Shown here: positions 28,620 to 37,117 of the stretch, piece after piece
Layout of the letters: each line of letters starts with the position of its first letter
Position numbering within the stretch: the stretch's first letter is position 1
DNA from: CAWAQA01 sp963784065
Lineage (GTDB): Bacteria; Acidobacteriota; Vicinamibacteria; Vicinamibacterales; UBA2999
DNA length: 64,000 nucleotides
Assembly (NCBI GenBank): GCA_963784065.1
Contig: CAWAQA010000003.1
Coordinates: forward strand, 1,054,001 to 1,118,000
Direction: 5' to 3'
The notes under the pieces: generated by a model
Seen by the model: the letters and a program-made list of their open reading frames with translations, nothing else
Told to the model about the DNA's origin: nothing
Databases searched by the model: none
Translations under genes and position numbers: made by a program

Positions 28620-29794
28620 ATGTCGTCACATACGGCGGAACGACGGTTTCTCGGGCGTGAGGCTCCCGCAGAGCTGCAGGTGTCGAGTGCGGCGGGCAGC
28701 CACGTGTTCGACGAGCGCGGGCGCAGGCACATCGACTTCGTCAGCGGCTGGTGCGTCGGCAACCTCGGGTGGAATCACCCGGTGCTGACCAGGGCGCTGC
28801 GGCGGTTTCGCGGGCCTGATTACGTGTACCCCGAGCACGGGTACAAGCCCTGGGCCGAGCTCGCGGAGCTGCTCGCGGCGCCGCGCCGGGCCGCCTGACG
28901 AAAAGCTTTCGTGCGACAGGCGGCAGCGAGGCCGTTGACATGGCGCTGCAGGCGGCGATGGTGCACACCGGACGCTATCGGTTCCTCTCGCTCGAGGACA
29001 GCTACCATGGCAACACCCTCGCGACGCTCGGCATCGCCTCGTCCGGGAACCGCGACAAGTACCGCCACGTGCTGTCCGGGTCCGGGAGGATCCCGCCGCC
29101 GCTCGACGAGCGCGCGCTGGAGAAAATCGAAACCCGCCTGAAGAAGCGCGACGTCGCCGCGTTCGTGATGGAACCGATCTCCATCAACCTCGGCGTACTG
29201 GCGCCGCCGAAATTCTTCATGACCGGGCTGGAGCGGCTCTGCCGCCGCTACGGCACGCTCCTCGTGATGGACGAAGTGGCGTGCGGGTTCGGCCGTACCG
29301 GCGTGCTCTTCGCGTCCGAGCTGTACGGGCTCAAGCCGGACATCATGTGCCTGGGCAAGGCGATTACCGGCGGCGCGCTCGGCATGGGGGCCATGCTCAC
29401 GACGCCGCAGGTCGCCAGGTCGATGCAGGGGGAGCGCTCCTTCTGGTCCACCTACGGCTGGCACCCGCGCAGCGTGGCGGTGGCGATCGCGGCCGTGCGC
29501 TACATGACGGTCAATCGCACGCGGTTGATGGCCGACGTCCAGAAGATGAGCGCCTACTTCCGCAGCCGCCTGTCGTCGATTCCGTTCGCGCAGCGCGACG
29601 CGCTCAACATCCAGGGGCTGGCGATCGGCATCGACGTGCACGACGAAGGCTACGCGGACCGCATCCGGTCGAAGTGCCGCCGCGGCGGGCTCGTCATCAC
29701 CACCCAGGGGTCGACATTGCTCCTGCTCCCCGCGCTGACAATCGAACGGAAGGTCGCGGAACAGGGGTTGGACATCCTGCAGGCGAGCGTCTGA
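28620..29794 (+). CDS. Class III PLP-dependent aminotransferase, one frameshift
   Basis: The protein starts MSSHTAERRFLGREAPAELQVSSAAGSHVFDERGRRHIDF (ATG 28620). The frame breaks near 28886 and resumes as LTKSFRATGGSEAVDMALQAA; a missing base (or two extra) in the GC-rich GCGCCGCGCCGGGCC stretch would explain it. The PLP site is seen in SYHGNTLATLGIAS, LLVMDEVACGFGRTG and CLGKAITGGALG (Schiff-base Lys). The corrected length of about 391 residues fits ornithine/4-aminobutyrate-type aminotransferases, but the substrate is open. It starts only 37 bases from the divergent TPR-peptidase gene. Confidence 0.78.
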
Positions 29795-29805
29795 CGCCCG
29801 TCGTC

Positions 29806-30300
29806 TCAGGGAGCCACGACGGCGGTCATGACGATGTCGGCGGGACTGTTCGTGCACAGCGTGCGGACGCGCATCCGGAACCTGCCGCTCCCGACGGAGA
29901 AGAGCCGGCCGGCATTCAGGTCCGGATCGTCGCTTCGCAGCTGCACGACTGGCGGGTTCCGCTCTTCCGCCTCGATGACGACCGGCACGGCGGGCATCAC
30001 CACGTCTGCCTCGCTCACGGCGACCACTCTCAGCATGCTCAACGTCAGGCGCTCGCCCACGCGCAGGTCGATGGTTCGCGTTGCGGCCTCGAGACGCGCG
30101 ATCCGCCGCGGCGTCTGGCAGGCTTCGGCGAGCTGCAACGGACCGAACATGCGCGGGGCGATCTGCATCGACTCGGTGAGCGACGGCGACGTCAGCGCCT
30201 CCGCAACAGTCACGTAGATCGTCGGCGCGGGCGAGACGAGCGCGCAAGCCGCGCTCGCCGCCACCCAGGCGACAGTGAAAGGCGCTGCGATACGCCGCAT
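29806..30300 (-). CDS. Exported hypothetical protein
   Basis: I do not recognise this protein. From ATG 30298-30300 it is 164 residues with an N-terminal signal peptide (MRRIAAPFTVAWVAASAACALVSPAP); the Cys in ASAAC could be a weak lipobox. The body contains two beta-rich stretches, RTIDLRVGERLTLSMLRVVAVSEADVVMPAVPVVIEAEERNPPVVQLRSDDPDLNAGRLFSVGSGRFRMRV, suggesting a small beta-sandwich of bacterial Ig-like style. It ends 11 bases after the convergent aminotransferase gene. Confidence 0.55.
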   Translation of the reverse strand: MRRIAAPFTVAWVAASAACALVSPAPTIYVTVAEALTSPSLTESMQIAPRMFGPLQLAEACQTPRRIARLEAATRTIDLRVGERLTLSMLRVVAVSEADVVMPAVPVVIEAEERNPPVVQLRSDDPDLNAGRLFSVGSGRFRMRVRTLCTNSPADIVMTAVVAP

Positions 30301-30445
30301 GCCCGGCGAGGATACCACCTGGGTCAACTCCCAACTGCCAGCGGCGGTCGCGTGCCCGAGTTCAAATGTCCTGGGAGTGGGCGGTTAGTCAGCGGATTGG
30401 GAGTTGGGAGGATTTCTTCATATGCTCTTATGAGGAAGCGACCCC

Positions 30446-30970
30446 ATGCCGATCTCAACCCTCAAGTCGTGGCTTGGTCTCGATCGGACCGACACCTCCG
30501 CCCCGGCCCCGGCGCCCTTGCGCGACGTGGTCGAGGCCCTGGACCAGCTCGAGCCCGGGCGCGCGCGGCATCTCGCGCGGTTCGCCTATTTGCTCGGGCG
30601 CGTCGCGCACGCCGACCGTCACGTCAGCGCAGAGGAGACGCGTGCCATGGAAGCGCTCGTGATGGAGCAGGGCAGTCTCGAGGCCAGCGTGGCCGTGCTG
30701 GTCGTCAGCCTGGCGAAGTCGAGCAACCTGCTGTTTGGCGGGACCGCAGACTACCTGGTCGCGCAGGAGTTCGCGGAGGCCGCGTCCTACGACGAAAAGC
30801 TGGCGCTGGCGCGGTGCCTCTTCGCGGTTGCCTCCACCGATGCATCCATCTCGATGGCCGAAGAAACCGAGATCCACCGCATCACCAACCAGCTGCGTAT
30901 CCAGCCGCAGGACCTCACGACGCTGCGTATTCAGCACCGGAGGTTTCTGCCGGGCCTGTCCGGCCAGTAG
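30446..30970 (+). CDS. TerB-like family protein
   Basis: The 174-residue protein is largely helical. RFAYLLGRVAHADRHVSAEETRAMEALV (about residues 45-72) and LARCLFAVASTDASISMAEETEIHRITNQLRI (about 120-150) give the paired acidic DxxxSxxE metal-binding motifs of the TerB family. TerB-like domains occur in tellurite resistance and in uncharacterised stress proteins; there are no other ter genes here, so tellurite resistance should not be assumed. The start has a GAGGAAG ribosome-binding site. A 10-base inverted repeat (CAACTCCCAA at 30325, TTGGGAGTTG at 30397) lies in the divergent upstream region. Confidence 0.8.
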   Translation: MPISTLKSWLGLDRTDTSAPAPAPLRDVVEALDQLEPGRARHLARFAYLLGRVAHADRHVSAEETRAMEALVMEQGSLEASVAVLVVSLAKSSNLLFGGTADYLVAQEFAEAASYDEKLALARCLFAVASTDASISMAEETEIHRITNQLRIQPQDLTTLRIQHRRFLPGLSGQ

Positions 30971-30988
30971 CGCGGGGCTGGATCCCGC

Positions 30989-31261
30989 CTATCGCTTCTT
31001 CGCGGCTTTCCGCGCCGTGGTCTTCCGTGCGGTGGTCTTGCGCGCCGTGGTCTTGCGCGCTGTCGTTTTCCGGGATGACGTGCGGGACGACTTTCGTGAC
31101 GGCACCTTGGCGCCTTTTTCCCGGGCTTCATTGAGGCCGATCGCGATCGCCTGCTTGCGGCTCTTCACCGTCCGTCCCGAGCCGCTCTTCAGCGTGCCGC
31201 GCTTGCGGCGGCGCATGGTGGACTCCACGTTCTTCGAAGCGGACTTCCCGTATTTCGCCAT
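30989..31261 (-). CDS. DUF6496 histone-like basic protein
   Basis: This 90-residue protein opens MAKYGKSASKNVESTMRRRKRGTLKSGSGRTVKSRKQAIAIGLNEAREKGAKV, the DUF6496 core found in many soil bacteria. It ends in an extremely basic tail with four copies of the pentapeptide KTTAR plus KAAKKR. The composition suggests binding to nucleic acid, as for bacterial histone-H1-like proteins; this is inference. The repeat tail is encoded by a 15-base tandem repeat and is likely variable in length between strains. Confidence 0.85.
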   Translation of the reverse strand: MAKYGKSASKNVESTMRRRKRGTLKSGSGRTVKSRKQAIAIGLNEAREKGAKVPSRKSSRTSSRKTTARKTTARKTTARKTTARKAAKKR

Positions 31262-31349
31262 CTCGTGACTCCTCCTCGGCTGTTGCGCTGCAAACGCCGT
31301 GCTGAGGATGTCGATGTGAACGAAGCGGCCATGCGGAAGCTGGATGGAC

Positions 31350-31380
31350 GGTCTTCGGTCTTCGGTCTTCGGTCTTCAGT
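31350..31380. repeat. Heptamer tandem repeat (GTCTTCG)
   Basis: About four copies of the seven-base unit GTCTTCG lie in the gap between the DUF6496 and cyclase genes. They are followed at 31387-31404 by a degraded GAGGCCGACCTGCAG palindrome next to the cyclase stop codon. Confidence 0.85.
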
Positions 31381-31408
31381 GTTGATGTAGAGGCCGACCT
31401 GCAGACCG

Positions 31409-32359
31409 CTAGCGAACAGCCACAGGCGCTACGGTCGAGCCTGTTCCTCCCTGGATCTTCAGCGGCTGCACGATGAGCGCGAACTCATACACGCGCTTCG
31501 CGGCGAGGTCGTCGAGGCGCATGTTCTCGAGGAGATGCACACCGTAGATTGGGAGCATCAGCTGATGCACCGGCTGGCTCACCTTCGGGTCCGGCCCCGG
31601 CATCACCTCCACGGACCAGTTGTCCGCGCCCACGAGCATCGGGTCCTGCTTGACCAGCCATTCCGCCGCAGCGACGCCGATACCGGGATTCGTCCGGACA
31701 TACCGGGCGTTGTCCTTGCCCCACAGGCGGCTCCACCCGGTGTTGATGATCACCGCGTCGCCCGGCTGCAGCGTCACCTTCTGGCGCGTCATGGCTTCCT
31801 GCAGATCCTTGACGGTGATCTCGTAGGTGTCCGCCAGCATGTCAACGCCTTTGACCGCCGCGATGTCGAGCAGGACGCCGCGCGTCATCAGCATCCCGAC
31901 CTTCTCGATCCCAAGCTTCGTGAAGCCGTTCCGCGTGGCGATCTCGTCGGTCTTCACGCAGTTGTACACGCTGTCGCCGACGGTCTGATGCGTGAACCCG
32001 TCGAGCTGAGTGCCTACCTGGCCCAGCTCGGTGGACACCATCTCCTCGTTGCTGCCGCGGCGGTTGGGCAGCGGGTTCATCAGCGTCCGCTTCGTGTTGA
32101 GGTCGAACTTGCGCGTGCCGAAGAACGGGATGGTCGCCGACAGCACGTGTCCCAGCTCGATCACCTCGCCGGTGCGCATCAGCCGCGTGGCGCGAAGCAC
32201 TGCCTCCGGCTTCATGTGGTTGGCGGATCCCCGTTCGTCGCCGGCGCCCCACTTCGAGGGGCAGCGCTGGCTCTCGGAGGGAGGCTGCCAGGACTGCGCC
32301 TGCGCGGTTCCCGCTCCCGACAACAACACCGCGGCCAGCACCATGGCTTTCGTCAGCAT
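31409..32359 (-). CDS. Exported cyclase-family (kynurenine formamidase-like) hydrolase
   Basis: From ATG 32357-32359 (TAGGAGTG ribosome-binding site) the protein is 316 residues with a signal peptide cleaved near GTAQAQ. It matches the metal-dependent cyclase/Kyn formamidase fold: GSANHMKPEAVLRATRLMRTGEVIELGHVL, TELGQVGTQLDGFTHQTVGD (the metal-binding GTxxDxxxH region, with Gln in place of the usual His), RGVLLDIAA and GDAVIINTGWSRLW. The missing His may alter metal coordination. Family members open amide or lactone rings; the substrate here is unknown. It lies eight bases after the methyltransferase gene. Confidence 0.8.
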   Translation of the reverse strand: MLTKAMVLAAVLLSGAGTAQAQSWQPPSESQRCPSKWGAGDERGSANHMKPEAVLRATRLMRTGEVIELGHVLSATIPFFGTRKFDLNTKRTLMNPLPNRRGSNEEMVSTELGQVGTQLDGFTHQTVGDSVYNCVKTDEIATRNGFTKLGIEKVGMLMTRGVLLDIAAVKGVDMLADTYEITVKDLQEAMTRQKVTLQPGDAVIINTGWSRLWGKDNARYVRTNPGIGVAAAEWLVKQDPMLVGADNWSVEVMPGPDPKVSQPVHQLMLPIYGVHLLENMRLDDLAAKRVYEFALIVQPLKIQGGTGSTVAPVAVR

Positions 32360-32367
32360 GTCCACTC

Positions 32368-32991
32368 CTACGGTTTCACGACGCACCACGTGGTCATACA
32401 TCGCTGCTGTTGCACGTTCGTCGTCTTGATCGGGTCTGCGAGGCGGCCGCCGAGCCGCGCGGTCCACTCGAGCAGCATCGCCTCGTCCACGACGAAGCGG
32501 TCGCTGCCGTCGGGAAGGCGCACGCGGCGGCCAGCCGCCGCGCCAATCTTACCTTCGAGGCCGATGTTCGAGGCGAGCCGGGCGAAGAACAACCCGCCCG
32601 GCCCCAGCACGCGCCACATGTCCGTCACCATGCGTCCGAACTGCCCGGCATCCTCGCAGAAGTGCAGGACCGCGCTGCTGACGACGGCGTCCATGCTGTG
32701 GTCGGCCCATGGAAGGCGATCGATCTCCCCCGCCACGAAGTTGCCGGACGGGAGCGCCGGCGCCAGCCGCGCGGCGAGCGCGCGAACGGACTCGACCGCC
32801 TGCGCGTCCCGATCGATGCCAAAGCAGGTGAACCCATGGCGCAGGAAGTAGACCAGGTTCCGGCCCTCGCCGCACCCCGCATCGAGCACGCGGCGGCGCC
32901 GATCGAAGCGTCCCTTGAGCAGCTGGTCGAACAGGTAGATGTCGATGTCGCCGAACTCCGAGCGAAGCTCGGCACTGGGGGCATGACTCAT
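32368..32991 (-). CDS. Class I SAM-dependent methyltransferase
   Basis: The 207-residue protein has SAM-binding motif VLDAGCGEGRNLVYFLRHG (about residues 35-53), an acidic second strand FGIDRDAQAV, FVAGEIDRLPWADHSMDAVVSSAVLHF and RVLGPGGLFFARL. This is the Methyltransf_11/25 pattern of small-molecule methyltransferases. It is probably co-transcribed with the cyclase gene downstream. The acceptor molecule is unknown. Confidence 0.85.
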   Translation of the reverse strand: MSHAPSAELRSEFGDIDIYLFDQLLKGRFDRRRRVLDAGCGEGRNLVYFLRHGFTCFGIDRDAQAVESVRALAARLAPALPSGNFVAGEIDRLPWADHSMDAVVSSAVLHFCEDAGQFGRMVTDMWRVLGPGGLFFARLASNIGLEGKIGAAAGRRVRLPDGSDRFVVDEAMLLEWTARLGGRLADPIKTTNVQQQRCMTTWCVVKP

Positions 32992-33124
32992 AGGCCGCGT
33001 TCATCAGTACGCGGCCCATGACCCGGCTGGCACTCTACCTGCGGTGATCCGTGATTCGTAACTCGGCGCTGCCCGCCGTGGATCGCGGGCGGCGCGTCGA
33101 TCACGGATCACGAACGACGAATCG

Positions 33125-33685
33125 TCACGAATGCCGAGCGACGAATCCCTCGAACGTCGTGATGAACTTCTGCAGCAGCTCGCGCGTCTTGTCGCTGGTC
33201 AGCGTGCCCTGTTCGTCGAAGAGCGTCGCCGCGTTGCCGATGTACATCTCCGGCTGCTGCATCGCCACCATGTCGAGGAAGACGAACGACTGGCGGATGT
33301 GATGGTTGGCGCCAAAGCCGCCAAGTGCCCCGGGCGAGACGCTGACGACGGCGCACGGCTTGCCGCTCCAGACGCTCTGGCCGTACGGCCGCGACCCGAC
33401 GTCGATGGCGTTCTTCAGCAGCCCCGGAACCGAGCGGTTGTATTCGGGGGTGACGAACAGCACCGCGGCGGCCGGCCGGACGCGGTCGCGGAACGCGAGC
33501 CAGGCCGCGGGCTTCGGGCTCGCGTTCTCGAGGTCCTCGTTGTAGAGCGGGAGCTCGCCAATCTCGACGATCTCCAGCTTCAGCGAGGACGGCGCCAGCG
33601 CCGCGATCGCGCGCGCGGTCTTCCGGCTGAACGATTCCTTCCGCAGGCTGCCGACCACGACAGCCACGTTCCGTGTCTCGGGCAT
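33125..33685 (-). CDS. NADPH-dependent FMN reductase
   Basis: The 186-residue flavodoxin-fold protein has VGSLRKESFSRKTARAIAALAP (phosphate-binding loop for FMN), IGELPLYNEDLE, VLFVTPEYNRSVPGLLKNAIDVGSRPYGQSVWSGKPCAVVSVSPGALGGFGA and RQSFVFLDM. This is the signature of NAD(P)H-dependent FMN/chromate/quinone reductases of the SsuE/ChrR group. The physiological acceptor is not predictable. It directly follows a short fragment of an F420-type nitroreductase. Confidence 0.9.
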   Translation of the reverse strand: MPETRNVAVVVGSLRKESFSRKTARAIAALAPSSLKLEIVEIGELPLYNEDLENASPKPAAWLAFRDRVRPAAAVLFVTPEYNRSVPGLLKNAIDVGSRPYGQSVWSGKPCAVVSVSPGALGGFGANHHIRQSFVFLDMVAMQQPEMYIGNAATLFDEQGTLTSDKTRELLQKFITTFEGFVARHS

Positions 33686-33692
33686 CGATCTC

Positions 33693-33790
33693 CTATCTCG
33701 CGTGGGCGCCGGCCATCTGCCGGCGGCCGGCGCCGCCGTGCGGGCCTTCCGCGAATTCCTCGATCATCTTACGGTTGAATGCAGGAATGT
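33693..33790 (-). pseudogene. N-terminal fragment resembling a deazaflavin (F420)-dependent nitroreductase
   Basis: Read on this strand, the sequence encodes SDIPAFNRKMIEEF, then AEGPHGGAGRRQMAGAHAR and a TAG at 33693-33695. The opening closely resembles the start of DDN/F420-dependent nitroreductases (PAFNR..IEEFR...GG....GAP), but the protein stops after about 33 residues, just before the FMN reductase start. No ATG is in frame. It looks like a remnant left after loss of the rest of the gene; the similarity is judged by eye and is short. Confidence 0.35.
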
Positions 33791-33866
33791 CGGACGGCTT
33801 CCGCGATTCCCTCAATCGTGGTCTCTATATCTCTCTGCATCTCTCTGCGATTTCATGAACCACGCA

Positions 33867-34694
33867 CTACACCGGGATCTCCGGGTCGTCGCGCTCGAGC
33901 CCGGCGATGTAGCGCTCGAGTGAACGCGCGACAGCCGCGTGCGCGTCCGTTTCAATGTGCCGATCCCACCACGCGCCATAAATGCGGTCGAAGCGATACG
34001 GCGCGATCGCTCGAGCGATCGATTCGACAGCGGCACGCGACAGCGGCCACATGTTGGGATAACTCCTCATGAAGCTGACGTGACGCCGGTCCATCGTCAC
34101 CTGCAGGATGTCGCCGGTCAGGAGCGCACCGCGCCCGGCTGCCCCCTCGGGCCAATGCAGCACCGTGCCGCCCGCGAAGTGTCCGCCGCAACGGATGAGC
34201 GTCAGTCCGGCCGCAATCGTCCGGCTCGGCCCGTCCCAGAACTCGATGACCGGATCGGTCCGCTGCACCCACTCTCTGTCCGCCACATGCAGGTAGATCG
34301 GCGCATTCGCAAACGCCCGGCTCCACTCGACCATCGTCGTGTAGTAGTGCGGGTGCGAGATGGCGATGGCGGCGACGCCGCCGAGGCCGTTGAGCAGATC
34401 GATGGTCGCCTGGTCGATGAGGCTGATGCAGTCCCAGAGGACATTGCCCGCGCGAGACTGCACCAGGAGCGCGCGCTGGCCAATCGCGAACTCCGGTGTC
34501 GTCCCCACGCCCATCAATGCGGGTTCGAGCCGGCGGAAACTGTTCCGGTGGCTGCGCTGCAATACGTCGAGCGTCGTCCACGCCTGTCCGGACGGCGGCA
34601 CGTACTGGCGTGAGTCCTCGCAAATCGGACACGCGGACGGCGGCGCGTCCGATTCGGCGAACTGCGTGCCACACGTGGTACAGATCGAATGCAT
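33867..34694 (-). CDS. MBL-fold metallohydrolase with N-terminal zinc ribbon
   Basis: This 275-residue cytoplasmic protein starts with a two-CxxC zinc ribbon (MHSICTTCGTQF, PPSACPICEDSRQYV; Cys5, Cys8, Cys22, Cys25). A metallo-beta-lactamase fold follows: LLVQSRAGNVLWDCISLID, AIAISHPHYYTTMVEWSRAF (a divergent HxH motif lacking the usual Asp-His) and RCGGHFAGGTVLHWPEGA..ALLTGDIL. Because the HxHxDH site is altered to SHPHYY, metal binding may differ from classical enzymes. Function unknown. Confidence 0.78.
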   Translation of the reverse strand: MHSICTTCGTQFAESDAPPSACPICEDSRQYVPPSGQAWTTLDVLQRSHRNSFRRLEPALMGVGTTPEFAIGQRALLVQSRAGNVLWDCISLIDQATIDLLNGLGGVAAIAISHPHYYTTMVEWSRAFANAPIYLHVADREWVQRTDPVIEFWDGPSRTIAAGLTLIRCGGHFAGGTVLHWPEGAAGRGALLTGDILQVTMDRRHVSFMRSYPNMWPLSRAAVESIARAIAPYRFDRIYGAWWDRHIETDAHAAVARSLERYIAGLERDDPEIPV

Positions 34695-34744
34695 TCGTGA
34701 TGCGTGATTCGTGAATCAGGATTCAATCACAAATCACCGCACCA

Positions 34745-35438
34745 TCACAAATGCAGAGGCCGGCTGAACACGAAGATGGTGTCAACCGGCACGAAACCGA
34801 GCTTGGCAGCAAGTCGTGCGGACGCGATGTTCGACGCCAGCGCACCCCAGACCGGCTCCTTTCCCGCGGCGCGCATCTGCCCGATGACGTAGGCGGCGCA
34901 CTGCGCCGCGTAGCCCTGGCGGCGGAACGGTTCGAGCGTGTCGATCGACAGGTCCCAGAGGCTCTCGGTTACGGCGCCGGGATAGCAGAATGCCGCCGGC
35001 TGCTCGCCTTTGAACGCGGCGAACACCGGTGTGTCGTCATCGACGGCGAGAAGCTCCTGACGCAGATCCTCCGGGATGCCCGGCCACGAGGCCAGCTCCG
35101 TCCGTGACACGGCGCGTACCCGGCCACGCGGGACGAGCGGCAGCGCGGGGAGCGCCGCCGAGCACATGCAGCGTCGCCGACTCGAACTCCCACTCGGGCA
35201 GCGCCGCCGCAACCCACTCGACGTGTTCCGGCTCCACGAGAATCTCATCGGCGCTCGCCGCCATCGTCCGGATCGCGTGGAGAGGCGGACGACCGATCAC
35301 GCCGCCCTGCGCGATGTCCTCGCGCACGACGATCAGCGCCGGCGGGCTGGTGCTCGCGACCTCGACGTGCGCGCGCCCCGAGAGCATCAGGCTGCGGATC
35401 TCGACCCAGCGGGGCTCGTCAGCGATGAGCGTAATCAT
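34745..35438 (-). CDS. GNAT family acetyltransferase, one frameshift
   Basis: The N-terminal half (MITLIADEPRWVEIRSLMLSGRAHVEVASTSPPALIVV...WEFESATLHVLG) and C-terminal half (ALPALPLVPRGRVRAVSRTELASWPGIPEDLRQEL...VTESLWDLSIDTLEPFRRQGYAAQCAAYVIGQMRAAGKEPVWGALASNIASARLAAKLGFVPVDTI) are joined by removing one base near 35156. The last part is the acetyl-CoA-binding GNAT core (RRQGYAAQC). The corrected length is 231 residues. The substrate is unknown. Confidence 0.72.
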
Positions 35439-35461
35439 TCAGGGCGGATGATACCCCGTCC

Positions 35462-36939
35462 TCAGCTTCCGTCGCGGATGACGCGGCAGGACTCGATGTC
35501 GAAGGTCACATCGCCGATGGCCAGGCGCGTCTGGTCGCGCAAGCCGGCGGCAAACTGCACGAAGCGGTACGACATCGGCGAAATTGCTGGCGATGCCGAA
35601 CGATGCGCGGATGGCGCCGGCGCTCTTGCCGTGGCGGTGGGTGATGATCTGGAGGAAGCGCGGCAGCGTCAGGTCGGCGCCGGTGGCGACCGCGGCGAGC
35701 ACATCTTCCTCCGTCAGCCCTTCCGCCGTTTCCCCCGCGCCCGGATTGCAGAAGCAGCCGGTTCGAATCGAGATCCGGCGTTCGCTCGCCAGCTCTTCGA
35801 CCCGGCGGTAGTCAACCAGGTGGCCGTCAGGATCGTAGAAGTTCATCGTCACGATGCCGCCGCGCATGGTCGGTCGTCGCGGGGCCGTAGATGCGGACCA
35901 TGTGGCCGGCCGTTGCTGTGGCGCAGATCCATGAGCTGCCTGAGCAGCCAGCCGGTCAGGCATTCGACGCGCGTGTGAATCGTCTCCAGACCGATTCGCT
36001 GCAGGTGGCGCAGGCCGATCTCCACCGCGGGGATCGCCAGGTAATTGAGCGTGCCGTCCTCGAACCCCGCTTCGTGCGGCGCCAGGATGTGGCGGCGGCC
36101 CTGCACGGAGGCGAAGTTGACGGTGCCGCCGGCGAACCACGGCCGTCGCAGCTTCGCGAGCGCGCCGTGCGCGCGCGATCAGGCAGCCGACCGCCGTCGG
36201 ATAGCCGAACATCTTGTAGAACGACAGCGTGACGAAGTCGGCCGGCACCGCGCGAGAGATCCAGTCGCGACGTGGGCACGAACGCCGCAGCGTCGAGCAC
36301 GACCGTCCACCCGAGCGCGCGCGCGTGGGCGACGAGCTCGAGCGGATGCTGCACGCCCGTGAAGTTCGACTGCGCCGGAAACACGAACAGGTTGTCGGCG
36401 CCGGGAGCCGCCTGCCGCAGCAGCGCTCCAGCCGCTCGCGATCGAGCCGCAGCTCCGGCATCGTCAGCGGCGCGTACTCGATGGCGGCGCCGCGCGCGCG
36501 GGCGAACTCGCGGATGCCGTTGACCGAGTTGTGGTTGTCGAAGGTGAGCAGCAGCCGGCCGCCGGGCGCGAACGGAAACGACTCGCCGACGTGCTTCAGC
36601 GCGCCCGTGCAGTTGGCCGTGAAGATCGCCGTGTACTCCTGCGGCGACGCGCTGAACCAGTCGAGCACGGCGCGCCGCGTGCCGCTCGACGAGGTCGGTC
36701 GCCGCTGAGGAGGTGATGCTGGCCGAGTGCGGGTTGCCGAAGACGCCGTGACTGAGGACCTCGAGGTGATCGCGAAGCTGCGACTCGGCGTACAGGCTCG
36801 CGCCGGTGTAGTCGAGGTAGACATGCTGCTGCGCGTCGAGCCTGGCATATTCCGAGTCGCGGAGCGAATCGAGCAGGAGCGTAGTCGCGTAGGCCGGATA
36901 GTCGCGGATGAACGCCTCGTAAGCGGCTCGATCTCCCAC
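35462..36939 (-). CDS. Class V aminotransferase (cysteine desulfurase/Moco-sulfurase-like), at least seven frameshifts
   Basis: Pieces in all three frames join into one class V PLP enzyme. They are VYLDYTGASLYAESQLRDHL (start), FGNPHSASITSSAATDLVER, FTANCTGALKHVGESFPF, DNLFVFPAQSNFTGVQHPLEL, WTVVLDAAAFVPTSRLDLS, PADFVTLSFYKMFGYPTAVGCLI (PLP-Lys region), FAGGTVNFASVQGRRHILAPHEAGFEDGTLNYLAIPAVEIGL and RISIRTGCFCNPGAGE (substrate Cys loop). The breaks lie near 36682, 36425, 36252, 36168, 35901, 35868 and 35572, six consistent with an extra base and one (36425) with a missing base. With the GTG start at 36939 and TGA at 35462-35464 the corrected length is about 491. The FGNPHS and CFCNPG motifs resemble the NifS-like domain of molybdenum cofactor sulfurase. 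Confidence 0.7.
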
Positions 36940-36972
36940 CCGACGAGTGTAACTGGTCGGGTTCTGTGCGTA

Positions 36973-37093
36973 GGGGCCGGCTTTGGCCGGCCGGCGCGCC
37001 GTACGCAATTCGTTGACGGGCCGGCTGAAGCCGGCCCCTGACGCACGGAGGTCGCGGCCTGGTTCTGTGGGCAGGGCCGGCCTGTAGCCGGCT
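36973..37093. repeat. Three GGCCGGC-type palindromes upstream of the class V aminotransferase
   Basis: Palindromes lie at 36973-36992 (centre CTTTGG), 37018-37037 (GGGCCGGCTGAAGCCGGCCC) and 37074-37093 (diverged). A further half-site GGGCCGGCTAG at 37125-37135 encodes the last residues of the AlkB protein (LAGPS). The gap holds nothing else recognisable. Confidence 0.85.
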
Positions 37094-37117
37094 CGCGCGA
37101 AGTAGCGGCGGATTCGA

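Noticed and set aside
30446..30970. Tellurite-resistance operon
   Set aside because: Only a single TerB-like gene is present; no terZ, terC, terD or terE homologue is nearby.
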